From positions 806,001 through 870,000 of the forward strand of contig NZ_JAVIZT010000001.1 in NCBI RefSeq assembly GCF_031453615.1: a stretch of DNA of 64,000 nt, given 5' to 3'. The stretch's first letter is position 1; every line of letters begins with the position of its first letter. The stretch comes from Microbacterium sp. SORGH_AS_0428. Lineage in GTDB: Bacteria; Actinomycetota; Actinomycetes; Actinomycetales; Microbacteriaceae. The notes below the pieces were generated by a model, which was not told the DNA's origin, made no database searches, and saw only the letters and a list, made by a program, of their open reading frames with translations. The position numbers and the translations under genes were made by a program. Positions 60,532-64,000 of the stretch are shown here, one piece after another.

Positions 60532-60601
60532 GGACTCGGATGTCCGTCCGAGGCAATCGGGGTAGGAGCCCCGCTCTTGCCGAGGACGGACATCCGAGTC
60601 C
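60532..60601. repeat. two-tier palindrome between infB and rbfA
   Basis: GGACTCGGATGTCCGTCC (60532-60549) and GGACGGACATCCGAGTCC (60584-60601) are perfect 18-bp inverted arms. Between them GGCAA-tc-GGGG pairs with CCCC-gctc-TTGCC. It lies inside an operon, so as RNA it would attenuate or stabilise the infB-rbfA message. Confidence 0.8.
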
Positions 60602-60616
60602 GTGGCAACCAGAGGA

Positions 60617-63382
60617 TCAGCCGCGCGGCTTCTCCACCATCTCGGTCGTCTCGATCTCGTCGCCGATCTGGATGTCGTTGTACTTGCCGAGGCCGATACC
60701 GGCTTCGTAGTCCGTGCGCACCTCGGTGACATCGTCCTTGAAGCGGCGCAGCGACTCGATCGCCAGACCGTCGGCGATGACGACGCCGTCGCGGATGACG
60801 CGGGCCTTCGCATTGCGGGTGATGGTTCCCGAGCGCACGATGACACCGGCGATATTGCCGAACTTCGAGGAGCGGAACACCTCGCGGATCTCGGCGACAC
60901 CCGACTGGACCTCTTCGTACTCCGGCTTGAGCAGACCCTTGAGGGACTGCTCGACGTCATCGATCGCGTTGTAGATGACGGAGTAGAAGCGGACGTCGAC
61001 GCCCTCGCGCGCGGCGCGCTCGCGGGCCTTCGTGTCCGGACGGACGTTGAAGCCGATGACGATCGCGTTGTCGATCGTCGCCAGGTTGATGTCCGACTCG
61101 GTGATGGCACCCACACCACGGTGGATGATGCGCAGCTGGACGGAGTCGTCGACCTCGATCTTGAGCAGCGACTCCTCCAGCGCCTCGACGGCACCGGACA
61201 CGTCGCCCTTGATGATGAGGTTGAGCGACTCGACCTTGCCCTCTTCGAGCGCGCGGGTGAAGTCCTCGAGCGAGATGCGCTTGCGGGCCTTGGCCAGCTG
61301 GGCGTTGCGCTCGGCTGCCTCGCGCTTCTCGGCGATCTGACGAGCCAGGCGGTCTTCGTCGGTGACGATGAAGACGTCGCCGGCGCGCGGGACGGAGTTC
61401 AGACCCTGCACCTGCACCGGGCGAGAAGGCCAGGCCTCCTCCACCGGGTCGCCGTTCTCGTCGATCATGGCGCGTACGCGGCCGTAGGCCGTTCCCGCGA
61501 CGATCGCGTCACCGACGCGCAGCGTTCCGGACTGGATGAGCACGGTCGCCACCGATCCGCGGCCCTTGTCGAGCTTCGCTTCGATCGCGACGCCGCGCGC
61601 AGCCTTGTTCGGGTTCGCGGTGAGGTCGAGGCCGGCATCCGCGGTCAGCAGGACGGCGTCCAGCAGCGCCTGGATGTTGGTCCCCTGGCGAGCCGAGACG
61701 TCGACGAACATGACGTCGCCGCCGTACTCCTCGGCGACGAGCCCGTACTCGGTGAGCTGCTGACGCACCTTGGCCGGGTTGGCGTCGGGCTTGTCGACCT
61801 TGTTGACGGCCACGACGATCGGCACCTGAGCGGCCTGCGCGTGGTTGAGGGCCTCCACCGTCTGCGGCATGATGCCGTCGTCGGCGGCGACCACGAGGAT
61901 CGCGATGTCGGTCACCTGCGCACCGCGGGCACGCATGGCGGTGAACGCCTCGTGACCCGGGGTGTCGATGAAGGTGATCGCGCGCTCGATGCCCTCGTGC
62001 TCGGTCCACACCTGGTACGCACCGATGTGCTGGGTGATGCCACCGGCCTCGCCCGCCACGACGTTGGTCTGGCGGATCGCGTCGAGCAGTCGGGTCTTAC
62101 CGTGATCGACGTGACCCATGACGGTCACCACCGGGGGACGGATCTCGAGGTCGTCCTCGCTCTCCGCCTCCAGCTCGGCCTCGAGGTCGAGACCGAAGCC
62201 CTCGAGGAGCTCTTTGTCCTCGTCCTCGGGCGAGACCATCTGGATCTTGTAGCCGAGCTCCTCGCCGAGCACCTCGAAGGTGGCCTCGTCGAGCGATTCG
62301 GTCGCCGTCGCCATCTCACCCAGGTTGAACAGGATGGTCACCAGCGTGCCGGGCTGCACGGTGTACCCGCGCAGCGCCTCGAGCTTGTCCGCGAAGTCGG
62401 CGATGGAGGCACCGCGACGCAGGCGGATGATCTCGCCGTTGCCCTTCTGGACGTTGACGCCGCCGACGACCGGCGCCGACCGCATCTCGAATTCTTGCCG
62501 CTTCGCCCGACGCGACTTGCGCTGACGCGACTTGCCGCCGCCCTTGCCGAAGGCACCGGCGGTGCCACCGCCGGGACCACGACCGCGGCCACCGCCGCCA
62601 CCGGGACGACCGGCGAAGCCGCCGCCCGCGGGAGCGCCGGGACGCTGGAAGCCTCCGGCACCGCCGGGACGACCGGGGCCGCCGGGACGCTGCTGGAACG
62701 GAGCGCCGGGACGGCCGCCGCCACCGGGACGACCGGCACCGCCGGGACGCGGGGCGCCGGGGCGAGGGGCACCGGGACGCGGTGCCTGCGGACGCGGGAT
62801 GTTGCCGGGCGACGGGCGCTGACCCATGCCCTGCGCGCTCGCGAAGGGGTTGTTACCGGGGCGCGGGCCCGCGGGCCGCTGACCCATGCCCTGCGCGCTG
62901 GCGAACGGGTTGTTACCGGGGCGCGGCGCGCCGCCCGGACGCGGCGGGGTTGCACCACCGGGCTTGGGAGCCGCACCGGGCTTGGGCGCGCCCGGGGTCG
63001 CTGCGGCGGGCGTCGCACCCGGAGCGGATGCGGCGGGAGCCGCCGGAGCAGCCGGCGCGGATGCGGCGGGTGCCGCAGACTCAACCGGCGCCGGAGCAGG
63101 CGTCTCTACCGCCGCGGCCGGGGCTGCGGGCGTCGGAGCCTGCGGGCGCGGTGCCGCGGGACGAGCCGGACCCGGACGGGCGCCGCTCGTGGGCTTGGGT
63201 GCGGCGGCAGGCGCCGCGACTCCGTCTGCCTCGAGGGCAGCACGGAGCTTACGAGCCACCGGGGGCTCGATGGTGGATGAGGGGCTCTTGACGAACTCGC
63301 CGAGCTCCTTCAGCTTCGCAAGCGCGACCTTGCTGTCGACGCCGAGCTCGGAAGCGATCTCGTGCACGCGTGGTTTTGCCAC
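60617..63382 (-). CDS. infB: translation initiation factor IF-2
   Basis: The 921-residue GTPase brings initiator tRNA to the 30S subunit. It has an N-terminal IF2_N helix bundle (about 1-55) and a very long Ala/Pro/Gly/Arg-rich low-complexity region (about 56-290). The G domain begins near 418 with [15 protein letters not shown] and [10 protein letters not shown], followed by domains II-IV. The low-complexity part contains near-identical repeats around [14 protein letters not shown]. The GTG at 63382 has AGGAGA three bases upstream. The long linker is typical of high-GC actinobacteria. Confidence 0.97.
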   Translation of the reverse strand: MAKPRVHEIASELGVDSKVALAKLKELGEFVKSPSSTIEPPVARKLRAALEADGVAAPAAAPKPTSGARPGPARPAAPRPQAPTPAAPAAAVETPAPAPVESAAPAASAPAAPAAPAASAPGATPAAATPGAPKPGAAPKPGGATPPRPGGAPRPGNNPFASAQGMGQRPAGPRPGNNPFASAQGMGQRPSPGNIPRPQAPRPGAPRPGAPRPGGAGRPGGGGRPGAPFQQRPGGPGRPGGAGGFQRPGAPAGGGFAGRPGGGGGRGRGPGGGTAGAFGKGGGKSRQRKSRRAKRQEFEMRSAPVVGGVNVQKGNGEIIRLRRGASIADFADKLEALRGYTVQPGTLVTILFNLGEMATATESLDEATFEVLGEELGYKIQMVSPEDEDKELLEGFGLDLEAELEAESEDDLEIRPPVVTVMGHVDHGKTRLLDAIRQTNVVAGEAGGITQHIGAYQVWTEHEGIERAITFIDTPGHEAFTAMRARGAQVTDIAILVVAADDGIMPQTVEALNHAQAAQVPIVVAVNKVDKPDANPAKVRQQLTEYGLVAEEYGGDVMFVDVSARQGTNIQALLDAVLLTADAGLDLTANPNKAARGVAIEAKLDKGRGSVATVLIQSGTLRVGDAIVAGTAYGRVRAMIDENGDPVEEAWPSRPVQVQGLNSVPRAGDVFIVTDEDRLARQIAEKREAAERNAQLAKARKRISLEDFTRALEEGKVESLNLIIKGDVSGAVEALEESLLKIEVDDSVQLRIIHRGVGAITESDINLATIDNAIVIGFNVRPDTKARERAAREGVDVRFYSVIYNAIDDVEQSLKGLLKPEYEEVQSGVAEIREVFRSSKFGNIAGVIVRSGTITRNAKARVIRDGVVIADGLAIESLRRFKDDVTEVRTDYEAGIGLGKYNDIQIGDEIETTEMVEKPRG

Positions 63383-63441
63383 AATTCTCCTGTCTTGGGG
63401 GCCTACCCAGGACAGGGCAGACCGTTAGTCGCGGACGGGTC

Positions 63442-63714
63442 TCATTTCGAGCCGTTCACTTTGTGTCCATAGCCGTTCAGCCGTTTCTCGATGGTCTGCG
63501 TGTCAAGCGGGCCTGACACACGCAATGCCCGCACGAACGCACGGCGCCTCAGGGCGGCATCCATGCATTCGGGCGTCTCGTGGACCCACGCGCCTCTGCC
63601 CGGCAGCGCCCCGCGCTCGTCGATGACGAGCGCGGAATCCGCGCAGACCACCCGCAGGAGGTCTTTCCGGGGAGCACGCGTGCGACATCCGACGCACGTT
63701 CGTACGGGTTCCAT
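63442..63714 (-). CDS. ylxR: YlxR (DUF448) RNA-binding protein
   Basis: The 90-residue protein has the YlxR pattern RTCVGCRTRAPRKDLLRVV, then GRGAWVHETPECMDAALRRRAF. It is conserved between nusA and infB and is a nucleoid- or RNA-associated protein affecting expression in Bacillus. It sits 59 bases before infB and 34 bases after nusA on the same strand. Confidence 0.93.
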   Translation of the reverse strand: MEPVRTCVGCRTRAPRKDLLRVVCADSALVIDERGALPGRGAWVHETPECMDAALRRRAFVRALRVSGPLDTQTIEKRLNGYGHKVNGSK

Positions 63715-63748
63715 CTTACACCTGTCGACCGAGGGGGTCAGGGACGCG

Positions 63749-64000
63749 TCAGCTCTCCAGGATGCTGTCGGGCTGGATGTCGATCTTCGCTCCGGTGAGC
63801 TTCGCGGCGAGCCGGGCGTTCTGTCCTTCTTTGCCGATCGCCAGCGAGAGCTGGTAGTCCGGAACGAGCGCGCGGACGGCCTTGGTGCTCTGATCCAGGA
63901 CGAATGCCGACGTCACCTTCGCGGGTGAGAGAGCGTTGGCCACGAAGGTCGCGAGATCGGCGTGGTAGTCGACGATGTCGATCTTCTCGCCGTTCAGCTC
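63749..64000 (-). CDS. nusA: transcription factor NusA, C-terminal part
   Basis: The last 84 residues of NusA run in from the window edge. They include the end of the second KH domain, with [32 protein letters not shown], whose [10 protein letters not shown] is diagnostic. NusA modulates pausing, termination and antitermination. The protein ends soon after KH2 without the acidic repeats seen in gamma-proteobacteria, as is usual in actinobacteria. The N-terminus lies beyond the window. Confidence 0.96.
   Translation of the reverse strand, partial: ELNGEKIDIVDYHADLATFVANALSPAKVTSAFVLDQSTKAVRALVPDYQLSLAIGKEGQNARLAAKLTGAKIDIQPDSILES

Noticed and set aside
62560..63230. DNA repeat cluster or mobile element inside infB
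   Set aside because: The repetition comes from in-frame Pro/Gly/Ala/Arg codons of the IF-2 linker, common in high-GC actinobacteria.
60602..63280. An 892-codon plus-strand open frame opposite infB
   Set aside because: It mirrors IF-2, including its Gly/Thr-rich tail from the low-complexity linker, and has no independent start or domain signal.

Overview
The window is high-GC, densely packed actinobacterial chromosome. Gene content and style point to Microbacteriaceae, most likely Microbacterium or a close relative. The signs are many GTG/TTG starts, 1-4 nt gene overlaps, TANNNT -10 boxes placed 6-8 nt before start codons, the very frequent octamer GGATGCGG/CCGCATCC, an actinobacterial nusA-ylxR-infB-rbfA order and a PKTIDND-type phosphofructokinase. 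No rRNA, tRNA, prophage, insertion sequence or CRISPR array was seen.

Layout. 1-4.5 kb: end of an OsmC protein, a TIGR01777 epimerase with a frameshift, dapB, a GNAT acetyltransferase, a histidine phosphatase and an aldo/keto reductase fold protein that has lost its catalytic tetrad. 4.6-11 kb: pnp with a long structured leader, a C4-dicarboxylate symporter and a divergent CitA/DcuS-type two-component system. 11-19 kb: a secreted coiled-coil/transglycosylase protein, a glycosyltransferase fused to an SGNH hydrolase, a DedA protein, an FMN reductase/luciferase-like monooxygenase pair, an alpha/beta hydrolase and an acyltransferase. 19-24.6 kb: the iron-uptake operon efeUOB behind an IdeR/DtxR-type box, a divergent 2-oxoglutarate oxygenase, rpsO and DUF167. 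24.5-37.4 kb: transporters, YceI, FKBP, a deaminase/monooxygenase pair, a PrsW-like protease (frameshifted), an FAH hydrolase, aspA, a phosphodiesterase and a phosphate transporter.

37.5-44.5 kb is a coherent catabolic locus. It holds a sugar-binding lipoprotein, two ABC permeases, an IolE-like TIM-barrel protein and a Gfo/Idh/MocA dehydrogenase, divergent from a pyranose-oxidase-like GMC oxidoreductase. It resembles loci that import glycosides and process them through 3-keto sugars. 44.5-51.3 kb: oligopeptidase B, a DUF559 endonuclease gene bracketed by related hairpin repeats, phosphofructokinase and a SNF2 helicase. 51.5-55.2 kb: a copper P-type ATPase behind a CsoR-like operator, with a divergent MFS exporter (both frameshifted). 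55.2-64 kb: ribF, truB and neighbours, mutY, a flavodoxin and the rbfA-infB-ylxR-nusA translation operon.

Two window-wide patterns stand out. First, four genes are each interrupted by one apparent single-base insertion, three of them in G/C runs, and all four regain their family length when one base is removed; this looks like sequencing error more than gene decay. Second, several intergenic spaces hold long two-tier palindromes (outer stem plus inner stem) unrelated to simple terminators, including the pair flanking the DUF559 gene.
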